A DNA stretch of 6,379 nt, taken from assembly GCA_030690245.1 (NCBI GenBank), contig JAUYGW010000242.1:1-6379 (forward strand), in the 5' to 3' direction. The stretch comes from Gallionella sp. Its GTDB lineage: Bacteria > Pseudomonadota > Gammaproteobacteria > Burkholderiales > Gallionellaceae. Positions 6,330 to 6,379 of this stretch are shown in pieces. A program made the translations under genes and the position numbers. The notes beneath the pieces were generated by a model. The model did not search any database and was not told the origin of the DNA. It saw only the letters and a list, made by a program, of their open reading frames with translations. Each line of letters opens with the position of its first letter. The first letter of the stretch is position 1.

Positions 6330-6379
6330 GCTTGCTTATCCTTAGTGTGAGCGCCGCGAAGCGACACATCATCACTCTC
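6326..6379 (-). CDS. ccmH: Probable C-terminal end of CcmH (partial, runs off the window)
   Basis: A frame open to the window edge ends in TGA at 6326-6328, overlapping the ccmI start by four bases. It encodes a 17-residue hydrophilic tail, ESDDVSLRGAHTKDKQA. In many proteobacteria ccmH (also called ccmL/cycL), the haem-handling thioredoxin-like partner, directly precedes ccmI and overlaps it. The identity is inferred from gene order; the visible residues carry no diagnostic motif, since the catalytic CxxC would lie far upstream. A second frame is also open across this short piece, so the frame choice rests on the ATGA overlap. Confidence 0.45.
   Translation of the reverse strand, partial: ESDDVSLRGAHTKDKQA

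Overview
The window looks like chromosomal DNA from a Gram-negative bacterium, most likely a betaproteobacterium of the Gallionella/Sideroxydans/Nitrosomonadales kind. This is inferred from three things: separate ccmH and ccmI genes of the System I cytochrome c maturation pathway, a DUF3301 gene next to a YkgJ-type cysteine-cluster gene, and moderately high GC content in the large genes. No rRNA, tRNA, CRISPR array or transposase is visible.

Layout. Bases 1-132 hold no gene but carry one copy of a 31-base bulged-palindrome repeat. On the minus strand, in transcription order from high to low coordinates, come a 749-residue type I secretion-type ABC transporter (818-3067) and a VapB/VapC toxin-antitoxin pair (525-764 and 133-528). 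The TA pair has its own good sigma70-like promoter, whose -35 box overlaps the ABC stop codon and whose -10 box lies in a small dyad (a probable autoregulatory operator). Bases 3068-3540 contain no convincing gene but carry the second, inverted copy of the 31-base repeat. The two copies therefore bracket the ABC-VapBC block. On the plus strand follow a translationally coupled pair, DUF3301 (3541-3858) and a YkgJ-like CxxC...CC protein (3855-4130), a candidate terminator (4210-4238), and an RpfG-like response regulator with an HD-GYP c-di-GMP phosphodiesterase domain (4349-5425). The window ends with minus-strand ccmI (5430-6329) and the last codons of a probable ccmH.

The most notable feature is a 61-base nested palindrome (2720-2780) inside the ABC transporter gene. 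It is read through in frame and adds about 20 residues to a loop of the degenerate, catalytically dead C39-like domain. It looks like an intergenic-type palindromic repeat that has become protein-coding sequence. The transporter also lacks a neighbouring membrane-fusion protein and a recognisable substrate. No complete new multi-gene system is evident. The interest lies in the palindromic elements and the way they sit around and inside the secretion ATPase.
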